From: Thiomicrorhabdus arctica DSM 13458
GTDB lineage: Bacteria > Pseudomonadota > Gammaproteobacteria > Thiomicrospirales > Thiomicrospiraceae
DNA length: 64,000 nucleotides
Reading direction: 5' to 3'
Assembly: GCF_000381085.1 (NCBI RefSeq)
Contig: NZ_KB905899.1
Location: 744,001-808,000, forward strand
The notes below the pieces were generated by a model. The model was not told the origin of the DNA, made no database searches, and worked only from the letters and a program-made list of their open reading frames with translations. Positions 47,768 through 56,791 of the stretch are shown here, piece after piece. How positions within the stretch are numbered: position 1 is the first letter of the stretch; every line of letters starts with the position of its first letter. The position numbers and the translations under genes are program-made.

Positions 47768-48146
47768 TTTTGCTTTAGCCCATTAGAAAATTCAAAACCA
47801 CATGATTTTAGCATAACTTATTTACTAGGTCTGTTAAATAACGCTGTTATTCCTTTAAAAATCACGCCAAAACCCCATTAAATGTCACAATAAAAACCTT
47901 TAAAACATTCATTTTTCAGCCCTATTTAAGAATGGCCAGGCCTGGCCGTGATAGTAAACCCTTTTTTTAAATACTCAATACTCCAATGCCGTAGTATTGT
48001 GTGAATTCTTAAAGCATTCATGCTCGTAAAATGGCATAATATTGCGCTTACTTGAAGGTGAAATTCGATTTATCCCGACATTAAGACAAAGCCCCCTTTA
48101 CAAACAAAACATGCTTTAAGCAAATCAAGAGTATATAAGGTCGATT
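47768..48146. other. Spacer upstream of aroG
   Basis: Holds the CCAGGCCTGG element at 47936-47945 and presumably divergent promoters for DUF3579 and aroG; no small gene seen. Confidence 0.4.
47936..47945. repeat. CCAGGCCTGG palindrome upstream of aroG
   Basis: Extended to the 14-nt dyad GGCCAGGCCTGGCC (47934-47947), in the gap between DUF3579 and aroG. Confidence 0.8.
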
Positions 48147-49217
48147 ATGACGCAGTATCAAACGGATGATTTACGAATCAAAAACATCACAGAAGTTCAA
48201 TCGCCAAGTGAACTACATGAAAAATATCCTTTGACAGAAGCATCTGCTCAAACAGTTTATGATACTCGTCAACAAATTCATAATATTCTGGTCGGTCGTG
48301 ATGACCGCTTGCTTGTTGTTATTGGGCCCTGCTCTATTCATGACCCTGCAGCGGCGCGTGATTATGCCGCGCAACTTAAAACCCAAATTGAAAAATTTAA
48401 AGACACTCTATTGATTGTGATGCGCGTTTACTTTGAAAAGCCACGTACGACGGTAGGTTGGAAAGGCTTGATTAACGATCCCAACCTCAATGAATCCTTT
48501 GAAATCAACATAGGATTGGGACTTGCGCGCTCCTTACTTTCCGACATCAATAATATGGGCGTCCCTGCTGCTACAGAGTTCTTAGACCTCATCTCACCAC
48601 AATATGTTGCCGATTTAATCGCTTGGGGTGCCATTGGAGCACGCACAACAGAGAGCCAAGGTCATCGTGAATTAGCCTCAGGTTTATCTTGCCCAGTTGG
48701 TTTTAAAAATGGTACCGATGGTGGTTTTAAAGTCGCTGTAGATGCTATCCGCGCGGCTAACAACCCTCACATTTTTATGTCCTTGACCAAAAATGGCCAT
48801 TCTGCAATCTTTGAAACCAGTGGTAACGAAGATTGCCATGTGATTTTACGCGGTGGCAATGACGGGCCTAACTATGAGGAAAGTTTTGTTAAAGATGCGG
48901 TCTCTCAATTGCAAAAAGCAGGAGTAAACGATAAATTAATGATTGATTGTAGCCATGCAAACAGTAGTAAACAACATGAAAGGCAAATGGTGGTGGCTGA
49001 TTCCGTTGCTGATCAACTTGCGAAAGGAACGCCACATATTATGGGCGTTATGGTCGAAAGTCATTTAATCGGTGGCCGTCAAGATGTTGAACCTGGTAGG
49101 CCGCTCACCTACGGCCAGAGCATCACTGATGCTTGCATTGATTGGGATGACAGCCTAACGGTTTTAGAAACACTCGCCAAGGGTGTCAAAGCTCGCAGAG
49201 CCATGAATAAAGCTTAA
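48147..49217 (+). CDS. aroG: 3-deoxy-7-phosphoheptulonate synthase (DAHP synthase, class I)
   Basis: 356 aa, first step of the shikimate pathway from phosphoenolpyruvate and erythrose 4-phosphate. Class I-alpha motifs: VVIGPCSIHDPAAARDYA near 63, MRVYFEKPRTTVGWKG near 95, GARTTESQ near 165 and DCSHANSSKQ near 270. Which aromatic amino acid inhibits it cannot be told reliably; aroG is the closest symbol. Confidence 0.93.
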   Translation: MTQYQTDDLRIKNITEVQSPSELHEKYPLTEASAQTVYDTRQQIHNILVGRDDRLLVVIGPCSIHDPAAARDYAAQLKTQIEKFKDTLLIVMRVYFEKPRTTVGWKGLINDPNLNESFEINIGLGLARSLLSDINNMGVPAATEFLDLISPQYVADLIAWGAIGARTTESQGHRELASGLSCPVGFKNGTDGGFKVAVDAIRAANNPHIFMSLTKNGHSAIFETSGNEDCHVILRGGNDGPNYEESFVKDAVSQLQKAGVNDKLMIDCSHANSSKQHERQMVVADSVADQLAKGTPHIMGVMVESHLIGGRQDVEPGRPLTYGQSITDACIDWDDSLTVLETLAKGVKARRAMNKA

Positions 49218-49238
49218 AAAGAATAGTACTGATGATTT

Positions 49239-49268
49239 AAAGCGCTGGAAACAAGGCTAGCGCTTTTG
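49239..49268 (+). terminator. Possible weak terminator after aroG
   Basis: AAAGCGCT (49239-49246) pairs with AGCGCTTT (49259-49266) around a 12-nt loop; only a short T run. Confidence 0.45.
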
Positions 49269-49349
49269 AATGATTAACACTCACACCCTTCAAACACCCT
49301 CACGCTATTCAGCTTTTTTGACAACATATTAACCCAACTTCTTCATCTT

Positions 49350-50375
49350 CTAAAAATGACTATAACCGGTCGCTCTCACGAATTCGTCCGCAACAGGTTT
49401 ACCTGACATTAAACAATGAATGCCCTCTTGCTCAACCACCCGGCCGATCTGAGTAATCCTTACACCGTGTTGTTGTGCCATTTGCTGTAACTGCGGCCAG
49501 TTATTCTGGTTGAAAGTCATGCATAATTGATAGTCATCACCTCCCGATAAAACAGGTGACCAGTCATGTGTTTGAGCAATATATTTCTCAACAGCGGATG
49601 ACAGAGGCAGTTTTGTTAACTCAATTTCAGCACCTAATTCTAAAATTAACCCTGCACTCAACCTAGACTGCTTACCACTAGCTTGCTCTAATATATGACC
49701 TAAATCGGCCAGTAAACCATCCGAAATATCAATCGCACTATTCACCAGCCCGCGTAAATCAGCCGCAATGGCTAATTGAGGCACTGGATGATTTAGAGCC
49801 GACAGCAATGCCTGCTTTTCAATTTCATTCAGCCCAGAGGTGAACTCTTTATCCAACTGATGCAACGCTAATTTCAACCCCAAAGCACCATCACCGATGG
49901 TCTCGGTAACACAAATCAGGTCACCGACTTGTGCACCTGAACGCAAGATAGCTTGTTGATTAGGCACCCAGCCATGCGCCGTTACCGTCAGTGTTAAAGG
50001 TCCTTTGGTGGTATCTCCACCAATTAAAGGAATTTTGAATTGCTTTGTGATAGCCTCCAAACCACTGGAAAAGTCTTTTAACCAGGCCTGGTCATGATCA
50101 GGTAACGTTAAGCCTAATGAATACCCACCAGGACTTGCCCCCATGGCAGCTAAATCACTTAAATTAACCGCAACAGCCTTCCAAGCAATGTCATAAGCCG
50201 CGGTCTCTAGCGGAAAGTGCACACCTGAAACTAAAGTATCGGTTACCACTACCATTTGATGATTTTCCGGCACCGATAAGACTGCGCCATCGTCACCGAT
50301 ACCGACTTCTTCCCCGGACAAACTTTGAGATAAGGGCTTGAAATACGTTTCAATCAAATCAAATTCTAATGCCAT
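49350..50375 (-). CDS. thiL: Thiamine-monophosphate kinase
   Basis: 341 aa, phosphorylates thiamine monophosphate to the active diphosphate. PurM/ThiL-type Asp/Gly motifs GIGDDGAVL near residue 22, DTLVSGVHF near 46, GDTTKGPLTLTV near 118 and SDGLLADLGHIL near 220. It follows the rib-nusB unit but a terminator separates it. Contains a CCAGGCCTGG copy at 50082-50091. Confidence 0.95.
   Translation of the reverse strand: MALEFDLIETYFKPLSQSLSGEEVGIGDDGAVLSVPENHQMVVVTDTLVSGVHFPLETAAYDIAWKAVAVNLSDLAAMGASPGGYSLGLTLPDHDQAWLKDFSSGLEAITKQFKIPLIGGDTTKGPLTLTVTAHGWVPNQQAILRSGAQVGDLICVTETIGDGALGLKLALHQLDKEFTSGLNEIEKQALLSALNHPVPQLAIAADLRGLVNSAIDISDGLLADLGHILEQASGKQSRLSAGLILELGAEIELTKLPLSSAVEKYIAQTHDWSPVLSGGDDYQLCMTFNQNNWPQLQQMAQQHGVRITQIGRVVEQEGIHCLMSGKPVADEFVRATGYSHF
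50082..50091. repeat. CCAGGCCTGG palindrome inside thiL
   Basis: Reads ACCAGGCCTGGT (50081-50092); encodes part of HDQAWLKDF in thiL. Confidence 0.75.
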
Positions 50376-50435
50376 GAACCCTCTCGAACACCGATGAGCA
50401 TAAACCTAAAATTAGGTAAAATACTCTTAACAAAC

Positions 50436-50465
50436 AAAAAAAGCCCTGTAGAATTTCTACAGGGC
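50436..50465 (-). terminator. Terminator between nusB and thiL
   Basis: Perfect 10-bp stem GCCCTGTAGA with its complement (50443-50452, 50456-50465) and tight loop; A-run on the plus strand gives a T tract on the minus strand. It should reduce read-through from nusB into thiL. Confidence 0.82.
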
Positions 50466-50555
50466 CATTTCAAATAATACAGACAACTCAAGCATGCAAT
50501 GAAAAAGTAGCCGCTCACATTAAAATAAGGACTTCATTCTTATGCTCTGTGCAAT

Positions 50556-51041
50556 TTAGGATGCATTCAACTCAAGCGGACGTAATTTTTTAGCCACTTT
50601 ATCCAAAATACCGTTCACAAATTTATGACCTTCTTCTGCACCAAATCGCTTCGCAAGTTCGACGCATTCGTTAATGACGACCTTATATGGAATTTGCTGT
50701 TTTGACTGTAACTCATAAACCCCAATACGCATAATCGCGCGTTCAATCGGATCGATCATATTAACCGATCGGTCTAGCAGATCTGAATACAATGTATCCA
50801 AACCCGCGACATCTGTTATGACATTTGTTAGAAGCTCTTTAAATAGATCTAAATCCAAATCTATCAAAAGACCATCTTCACTAAAGTTTTTGATAATGAG
50901 ATTGATATCATTATTTGTCATTTCCCAAACATAAAGTGCTTGCACAGCAACACGACGCGACTGAGTACGAGGGGTAACTTGCCCTTCTACTTCAATAATT
51001 TCTTCACCTTGGCCAGGCTGAATATCTTTTAGAGTTCTCAT
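50556..51041 (-). CDS. nusB: Transcription antitermination factor NusB
   Basis: 161 aa all-helical protein; SRRVAVQALYVWEMT near residue 28, RAIMRIGVYELQ and PYKVVINECVELAKRFGAEEGHKFVNGILD are family signatures. Binds boxA RNA with NusE for rRNA antitermination. An extra ~25-residue acidic N-terminus precedes the domain. Its start codon overlaps the ribH stop by one base. Confidence 0.96.
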   Translation of the reverse strand: MRTLKDIQPGQGEEIIEVEGQVTPRTQSRRVAVQALYVWEMTNNDINLIIKNFSEDGLLIDLDLDLFKELLTNVITDVAGLDTLYSDLLDRSVNMIDPIERAIMRIGVYELQSKQQIPYKVVINECVELAKRFGAEEGHKFVNGILDKVAKKLRPLELNAS

Positions 51042-51502
51042 TAAAGTTGCTTCATTACGTTAACCATCTCAATGGCGGCTAAGGTACATTCTTCGCCTTT
51101 ATTGCCCGCTTTAGTGCCTGCTCGCTCAATCGCTTGTTCGATACTGTCCACCGTCAATACACCAAAAGCGACTGGAACACCCGTATTCAATTGAACCTGA
51201 CCAATTCCCTTAACACACTCTCCAGCAACATAATCAAAGTGTGGTGTACCGCCACGAATCACGGCACCTAATGCGATAATTGCATCATATTTACCTGATT
51301 GTGCCATTTTTTGAACGGCTAAAGGAATTTCGAAAGCACCCGGCACCATCACTTTAACGATATTATCGGCATCACCACCGTGACGCACAATTGTATCAAT
51401 CGCACCATTGACTAAATGATCCACAATAAAGCTATTAAAGCGCCCGACCACTAGACCAACCTTCATTCCTTGCGCGGTTAAGTTCCCTTCAACTGTATTC
51501 AT
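51041..51502 (-). CDS. ribH: 6,7-dimethyl-8-ribityllumazine synthase
   Basis: 153 aa; condenses ribityl-aminopyrimidine with dihydroxybutanone phosphate. [52 protein letters not shown] and PVAFGVLT are typical; His in TPHFD is the catalytic His. Penultimate gene of the riboflavin set. Confidence 0.96.
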   Translation of the reverse strand: MNTVEGNLTAQGMKVGLVVGRFNSFIVDHLVNGAIDTIVRHGGDADNIVKVMVPGAFEIPLAVQKMAQSGKYDAIIALGAVIRGGTPHFDYVAGECVKGIGQVQLNTGVPVAFGVLTVDSIEQAIERAGTKAGNKGEECTLAAIEMVNVMKQL

Positions 51503-51607
51503 TTTAGCGTTCTCTTTTATCTGGTTAAATTTTAATTTTGAATGTCGTTATTGTGCCATATTTTCAATTTCAAAGGAGAGTTGATTCTCGCCCTCGATAG
51601 ACTGAAA

Positions 51608-52723
51608 TCAATCTTTTTTAGGAATTATTTCTGAAATTTCTAGGCCAAACCCACTTAGAGCGTTCATTTTTAAAGACGAACCAATAACCTTCAATTTTTT
51701 CAAGCCGAGATCTGACAAGATTTGTGCGCCTAAACCATATGTCTTAGTATCATCGTCATATGCCGTATCCGGTACATGAACGCCTAAATCCTTCATTTGG
51801 AAAGCTTGAATCTTATCCAATAATTCGGAGGCCTCTTCACGTTTACGCAATACCACAATCACCCCAGAACCGGCTTCAGCAATCTGCTTCATCGCGGAAC
51901 GCAAAGGCCAACCGCACTCTGGGCGATTTGAACCGAATACATCGCATAATGTATCCAACATATGAACACGAACCACGGTCGGTGTTTCAGATTGTAGCGA
52001 CCCAAATACTAAGGCAAAATGTGCTTTATGCTCAAGGATATCTTGATAGCCCATTAATTTAAAATCGCCAAATTCTGTCGGCAACTTGCACTCTGATACA
52101 CGCTCAATGGTTTTCTCATTTTGTAAACGATACTCAATCAGATCAGCAATCGTCCCGATCTTTAACTTATGCAATTGCGCATATTCTTCTAAATCATCTC
52201 GGCGTGCCATTGAACCATCTTCATTCATGATTTCGACAATCACCGATGAGGCTTCCATTCCTGCTAAACGTGCCAAATCACAACCCGCTTCTGTATGTCC
52301 TGCTCGGGTTAAAACACCACCTGGCTGCGCCATTAATGGGAAAATATGACCTGGTGTGACAATATCAGCAGGCCCTGCGTTATCAGCCACTGCCGCTCTT
52401 ACGGTAACGGCACGATCTGCCGCAGAAATACCCGTGGTCACCCCTTCTGCGGCTTCAATAGAGACCGTAAAGGGTGTGCCATGAGGATCTGAGTTATCCT
52501 TGACCATTAAAGGTAAATGCAATTGATGACAACGCTCACGCGTCATGGTTAAGCAGATCAATCCACGGCCGTAACGCGCCATAAAATTAATGTCTGCTGC
52601 CGTCACCATTGAAGAAGGGATTAATAGGTCCCCTTCATTCTCACGGTCTTCATCATCCATCAAAATGACCATCTTGCCTTGCTTGTAATCTTCAATCAGT
52701 TCTTCAATTGTATTTAACTGCAT
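51608..52723 (-). CDS. ribB: 3,4-dihydroxy-2-butanone-4-phosphate synthase with degenerate GTP cyclohydrolase II domain (RibBX)
   Basis: 371 aa. The N-terminal RibB half (1-200) is intact: DDEDRENEGDLLIPS, RYGRGLICLTMTRERC, and HTEAGCDLARLAG. The C-terminal RibA-like half is decayed: where GTP cyclohydrolase II has SECLTGD and RCDCG zinc ligands, this protein has MLDTLCDVFG and RPECG, keeping at best one Cys, and the RQEGRGIGL loop is missing. So it should make the four-carbon unit only; a separate RibA is expected elsewhere. Such RibBX proteins are known in several gammaproteobacteria. Confidence 0.92.
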   Translation of the reverse strand: MQLNTIEELIEDYKQGKMVILMDDEDRENEGDLLIPSSMVTAADINFMARYGRGLICLTMTRERCHQLHLPLMVKDNSDPHGTPFTVSIEAAEGVTTGISAADRAVTVRAAVADNAGPADIVTPGHIFPLMAQPGGVLTRAGHTEAGCDLARLAGMEASSVIVEIMNEDGSMARRDDLEEYAQLHKLKIGTIADLIEYRLQNEKTIERVSECKLPTEFGDFKLMGYQDILEHKAHFALVFGSLQSETPTVVRVHMLDTLCDVFGSNRPECGWPLRSAMKQIAEAGSGVIVVLRKREEASELLDKIQAFQMKDLGVHVPDTAYDDDTKTYGLGAQILSDLGLKKLKVIGSSLKMNALSGFGLEISEIIPKKD

Positions 52724-52725
52724 TT

Positions 52726-53376
52726 TTATATAAATCCCTTTTGAGCGAGAAATTCAGGGGTAATGTTTGATTCCTCCTTGGTTTGCGGTGCCGACATCAT
52801 TCGCTCAAGATAACGTGCCAGCAAATCCACTTCAAGATTGACCTTACTCCCAACTTTTAATTCTTTAATTGTCGTTTCCTGACGCGTGTGTGGCACGATA
52901 TTAATGCCAAAAACAGCCCCATCAACCTGATTGACCGTTAAGCTAATACCATTGATACAAATAGACCCCTTAGCAGCAATATACTTACACAGCTCAAGTG
53001 GTGCTTCAACCTCATAACGCCATGAGCGTGCCTCTTGAGAAATTTGGCGAATCGTCCCCACACCATCCACATGTCCACTGACCAAATGGCCACCTAAACG
53101 ATCCTGTAACCGTAAGGCTTTCTCTAAGTTGACCCGCGTACCCACCTGCCAATCTGCAGCGGTGGTGACACGCATTGTTTCCCCCGAAACATCTGCGACA
53201 TAGCGGTTTTTCATGATTTCAATGGCCGTTAGACAAATTCCATTGGTGGCGATACTGTCACCAACTTTGACATCCGACATATCCAGCTTTCCAGTCTGAA
53301 TCGTAACTTTCCAGTCACCATTTTGAGAGGCTATTTCTTCAAGCACACCCTGTGATTCAATGATTCCAGTAAACAT
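52726..53376 (-). CDS. ribE: Riboflavin synthase alpha subunit
   Basis: 216 aa with two lumazine-binding halves, the first starting MFTGIIESQGVLEEI and the second at about 98 (HLVSGHVDGVGTI). SLTVNQVD-type strands present. Dismutates two lumazine molecules into riboflavin. Starts one base after ribD's stop. Confidence 0.96.
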   Translation of the reverse strand: MFTGIIESQGVLEEIASQNGDWKVTIQTGKLDMSDVKVGDSIATNGICLTAIEIMKNRYVADVSGETMRVTTAADWQVGTRVNLEKALRLQDRLGGHLVSGHVDGVGTIRQISQEARSWRYEVEAPLELCKYIAAKGSICINGISLTVNQVDGAVFGINIVPHTRQETTIKELKVGSKVNLEVDLLARYLERMMSAPQTKEESNITPEFLAQKGFI

Positions 53377-54534
53377 TTAATTCCTCACTACAATGGGTTT
53401 TGAAATGATACAAATATCTTCACCAAACGTTTCAACTGAGCCTATTTGTAATTGAATTTTATCTGCCATATGCTCAACACTTGGCAAAACAAACATTGGC
53501 TTTGCTAGATGACCTAATAAACTTGGGGCCACAAAGCAGTAAAGTTCATTGACGAGACCTGATTCTATAAAAGCGCCTGCAACAATCGCACCTGACTCAA
53601 CCATCACCTCATTAACGTTCTCTTCTTCTGCCAGATAATTTAAAATGGAACGAATGTCTAAACGCCCATCCTCAGCGGCCACGGCGACTAACTCAACCTT
53701 TTTAGCCTGAAACAGCTCCACTAATTCAGGGTTAGCCTTAACCGAATCTCTAGACGTCATGATAATGATGCGGCCCGAAAGGTCGAACATCTTGGATTCC
53801 AACGGCATGCTCAAATATGGATCTAATACCACACGAAGAGGTTGGCAACTTTCAGAGGTTAAATTCATTTCTGCCAAGGTTTCGGCAGGCAATCTAACCG
53901 TCAGGCTAGGATCATCAGCCAAAACCGTACCAATCCCTGTTAGCAAAGCACCACTACGAGCGCGCATCTTATGCACTTCAATGCGAGCCTCTTCACCGGT
54001 AATCCACTGACTCTCACCATCGGCCATTGCCGTACGACCATCCAAACTACTGGCCATTTTCAAACGAACAAACGGTAATTTATTTTGCATTTTTCTGATA
54101 AACCCTGGATTAAGTTGTTTTGCCTGATCTTCTAACAAACCAATTTTTACGATGATATTCGCTTGGGTCAATTTATAAATGCCTTTACCAGCCACCAAAG
54201 GATTCGGGTCCAACATGGCCACAAACACTTTGGCAACCCCCGCCTCAACTAAACCATCTGCACACGGTGGTGTGCGCCCAGTGTGCGAACAAGGTTCCAA
54301 AGTGACATAAGCCGTTGCGCCGGAAGCTAACTCACCCGCTTGAGCGAGCGCAATTCGTTCGGCATGAGGCAAGCCAGCTTGTTGGTGCCAACCCTCCCCA
54401 ACTACTTGGCCATCCTTGACTAACACACAGCCCACCGCAGGATTAGGCTTGGTCGAGTAGCGTCCTTTATCGGCCAATTCAATCGCTCTTTGCATATGCT
54501 CAACATCTACACCCGAAAAGTGTGAGGGGCGCAT
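53377..54534 (-). CDS. ribD: Bifunctional riboflavin biosynthesis deaminase/reductase RibD
   Basis: 385 aa. Deaminase domain (1-145) with HAERIAL and PCSHTGRTPPCAD zinc motifs; reductase domain (~150-385) with RLKMASSLDGRTAMADGESQWIT and a NADPH-binding GTVLADDP/LRVVLD region. Carries out two successive steps in the pyrimidine branch. First gene of the rib cluster, 50 nt after nrdR. Confidence 0.96.
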   Translation of the reverse strand: MRPSHFSGVDVEHMQRAIELADKGRYSTKPNPAVGCVLVKDGQVVGEGWHQQAGLPHAERIALAQAGELASGATAYVTLEPCSHTGRTPPCADGLVEAGVAKVFVAMLDPNPLVAGKGIYKLTQANIIVKIGLLEDQAKQLNPGFIRKMQNKLPFVRLKMASSLDGRTAMADGESQWITGEEARIEVHKMRARSGALLTGIGTVLADDPSLTVRLPAETLAEMNLTSESCQPLRVVLDPYLSMPLESKMFDLSGRIIIMTSRDSVKANPELVELFQAKKVELVAVAAEDGRLDIRSILNYLAEEENVNEVMVESGAIVAGAFIESGLVNELYCFVAPSLLGHLAKPMFVLPSVEHMADKIQLQIGSVETFGEDICIISKPIVVRN

Positions 54535-54584
54535 AGCCTGTTCGTTAGATAAACTAATTTTAATAGTTTTCGCCTAATTGAATA

Positions 54585-55049
54585 TTATTTAGAGGACGTT
54601 GCATGAACCAGCTTTTCGATCTCTTCTCGAAAGGCATTCACATCCTGGAAAGAACGATACACTGAAGCAAAACGTACGTAGGCGACTTGATCTAAATCAC
54701 GTAAGGCATCCATGACCCACTCCCCTAATTGATGGGAGGGTATTTCACGCACGCCTTCAGACATTAAACGTTTAGTGATCTGACTCGCGACAAAATCGAT
54801 CGATTCACTGGCCACTGGACGTTTTTCAAGAGCTTTAATCAATCCACGACGTATCTTATTTTCGTCAAAACGTTCACGATTTCCGTCACTTTTAACGACT
54901 CTTGGCAATGACAGTTCTGCTGATTCGTAGGTTGTGTAACGTTCACCGCATTGCATGCACTCACGACGACGCCTGACCTGAACACCTTCGGTCGCCAACC
55001 TTGAATCGACCACTTTCGTTTCAGGTGTATTACAAAATGGACAATGCAT
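54585..55049 (-). CDS. nrdR: Transcriptional repressor NrdR
   Basis: 154 aa. N-terminal zinc ribbon [15 protein letters not shown]...[12 protein letters not shown] followed by an ATP-cone ([24 protein letters not shown]). Represses ribonucleotide reductase genes according to ATP/dATP. Located before ribD as in many proteobacteria. ATG with GAGCTC just upstream. Confidence 0.97.
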   Translation of the reverse strand: MHCPFCNTPETKVVDSRLATEGVQVRRRRECMQCGERYTTYESAELSLPRVVKSDGNRERFDENKIRRGLIKALEKRPVASESIDFVASQITKRLMSEGVREIPSHQLGEWVMDALRDLDQVAYVRFASVYRSFQDVNAFREEIEKLVHATSSK

Positions 55050-55222
55050 GAATATAGAGCTCCGTTGTTATCTGAATCGTTTTTACGCTAAATAGTACAA
55101 TAATGCCCCTCTCAACCGGCCTGATTGTATTTAAAATCAGCTTGAGTGAACGCATTATAACGAATTATTTAAAGCATCAATTTTAGACGTTTTCTCTTAT
55201 AAATTAGCCAATTTTAAATACT

Positions 55223-55251
55223 AAAAAACCACCAGACCTGGTGGTTTTTTT
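55223..55251 (-). terminator. Terminator after glyA, variant of the dispersed palindrome
   Basis: AAAAAACCACCAG pairs with CTGGTGGTTTTTT (55223-55235, 55238-55250), 65 nt past the glyA stop. The core reads CCAGACCTGG, one base from the CCAGGCCTGG repeat. Confidence 0.85.
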
Positions 55252-55315
55252 AGCAACTACACGAACATTATATCATGCAAGAAGATAACTGACTGTTTTG
55301 CTCAGTTATTCAGCC

Positions 55316-56587
55316 TTATCTATAGACAGGCTTCTCTTCACATAACGCCGAAACTTTTGCACGAACGTCAGCTACAACGGCTTCGTCCCAAGAGGTTGTC
55401 TCTTGATCACAAGCATCGATAACATCACACATCCAAGTTGCCAGGTTGGTACAGTCTGTTACATTAAACCCTCGTGAAGTTGCCGCTGGCGTTCCGACAC
55501 GAATACCACTGGTTACAAATGGGGACATTGGATCATTAGGCACTGAATTTTTGTTGACCGTAATATGCGCTGAATCTAAAGCGGCATCGACCAACTTACC
55601 TGTTAGCCCTTTTTCAATGAGGCTTACAAGGAACAGATGGTTCTCTGTACCACCCGAAACCACATCACAACCACGAGACATAAAGACTTCAGCCATCGCT
55701 TTAGCATTGACAATCACATCCTTACAATAGGTGGTCCAAGAAGGCTCTAAACACTCTTTAAATGCAACCGCTTTTGCTGCGATCACATGAACTAAAGGCC
55801 CACCTTGTCCACCCGGAAAGATAGCAGAGTTTAATTTCTTTTCCAAATCAGGATTTGACTTACATAGGATTAAACCACCACGCGGGCCACGTAATGTTTT
55901 ATGCGTTGTGGTCGTAACAACGTGAGCATGCGGTAATGGGTTAGGATACTGTCCACCTGCAATTAAACCGGCAACATGAGCCATATCGACAAACAAATAT
56001 GCGCCGACAGAATCTGCAATTTCACGGAATTTAGCCCAGTCAATAACTTGTGAGTAGGCAGAGAAACCAGCAATAATCATTTTAGGCTGATGCTCATCAG
56101 CCATTGCTTGAACTTCTGCATAATCAATCTGCCCTGAAACAGGATCAATTCCGTACTGAACAGCATGATAGATTTTCCCAGAGAAACTCACGTGAGAACC
56201 GTGTGTTAAATGTCCACCATGTGCAAGACTCATTCCAAGAACCGTATCACCAGGGTTTAATAACGCCATGAAAACGGCGGCATTTGCTTGAGAACCAGAG
56301 TGTGGCTGAACATTTGCATAGTCCGCACCAAACAACTCTTTAGCACGGTCAATCGCTGCTTGTTCAACAACATCTGCAAACTCACATCCACCGTAATAAC
56401 GCTTTCCAGGATAACCTTCAGCATACTTATTCGTGAAGTAAGACCCCTGTGCTTCCATCACACGTGGGCTGGTGTAGTTTTCAGAAGCAATTAACTCAAT
56501 GTGAGATTCTTGACGCTTCTCTTCGTTCTTAATTGCATCTGCAATCAAATCATCATAGCCTGCAATAGTCATATCTTTAGTAAACAT
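55316..56587 (-). CDS. glyA: Serine hydroxymethyltransferase
   Basis: 423 aa PLP enzyme converting serine and tetrahydrofolate to glycine and methylene-THF. The PLP-lysine block [16 protein letters not shown] is near residue 230, with [20 protein letters not shown] and HGSHVS upstream. Precedes nrdR and the rib genes but has its own terminator. Confidence 0.97.
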   Translation of the reverse strand: MFTKDMTIAGYDDLIADAIKNEEKRQESHIELIASENYTSPRVMEAQGSYFTNKYAEGYPGKRYYGGCEFADVVEQAAIDRAKELFGADYANVQPHSGSQANAAVFMALLNPGDTVLGMSLAHGGHLTHGSHVSFSGKIYHAVQYGIDPVSGQIDYAEVQAMADEHQPKMIIAGFSAYSQVIDWAKFREIADSVGAYLFVDMAHVAGLIAGGQYPNPLPHAHVVTTTTHKTLRGPRGGLILCKSNPDLEKKLNSAIFPGGQGGPLVHVIAAKAVAFKECLEPSWTTYCKDVIVNAKAMAEVFMSRGCDVVSGGTENHLFLVSLIEKGLTGKLVDAALDSAHITVNKNSVPNDPMSPFVTSGIRVGTPAATSRGFNVTDCTNLATWMCDVIDACDQETTSWDEAVVADVRAKVSALCEEKPVYR

Positions 56588-56791
56588 TATTACGGTTCTC
56601 CGTCTTTGAATTAAGTAAATTTAATGTTCAGAATTCTACCTGCTTTCTAACTAAAAACCAATTAATTCGATTTTTTTATACTTCAAGCCTCATTAAACGG
56701 TTAATCAAGCCAGTTTCTTCTTTCACTGTTAGTGCTTTTTCGGTAAAGTGTCTCACATTATTATCTAGTTGCTTAATTAGGAGATCATTAC

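Noticed and set aside
54535-55315. Searched for an FMN riboswitch before ribD and a glycine riboswitch near glyA
   Set aside because: No conserved RFN or glycine aptamer elements seen; spacers are too short or lack the motifs.
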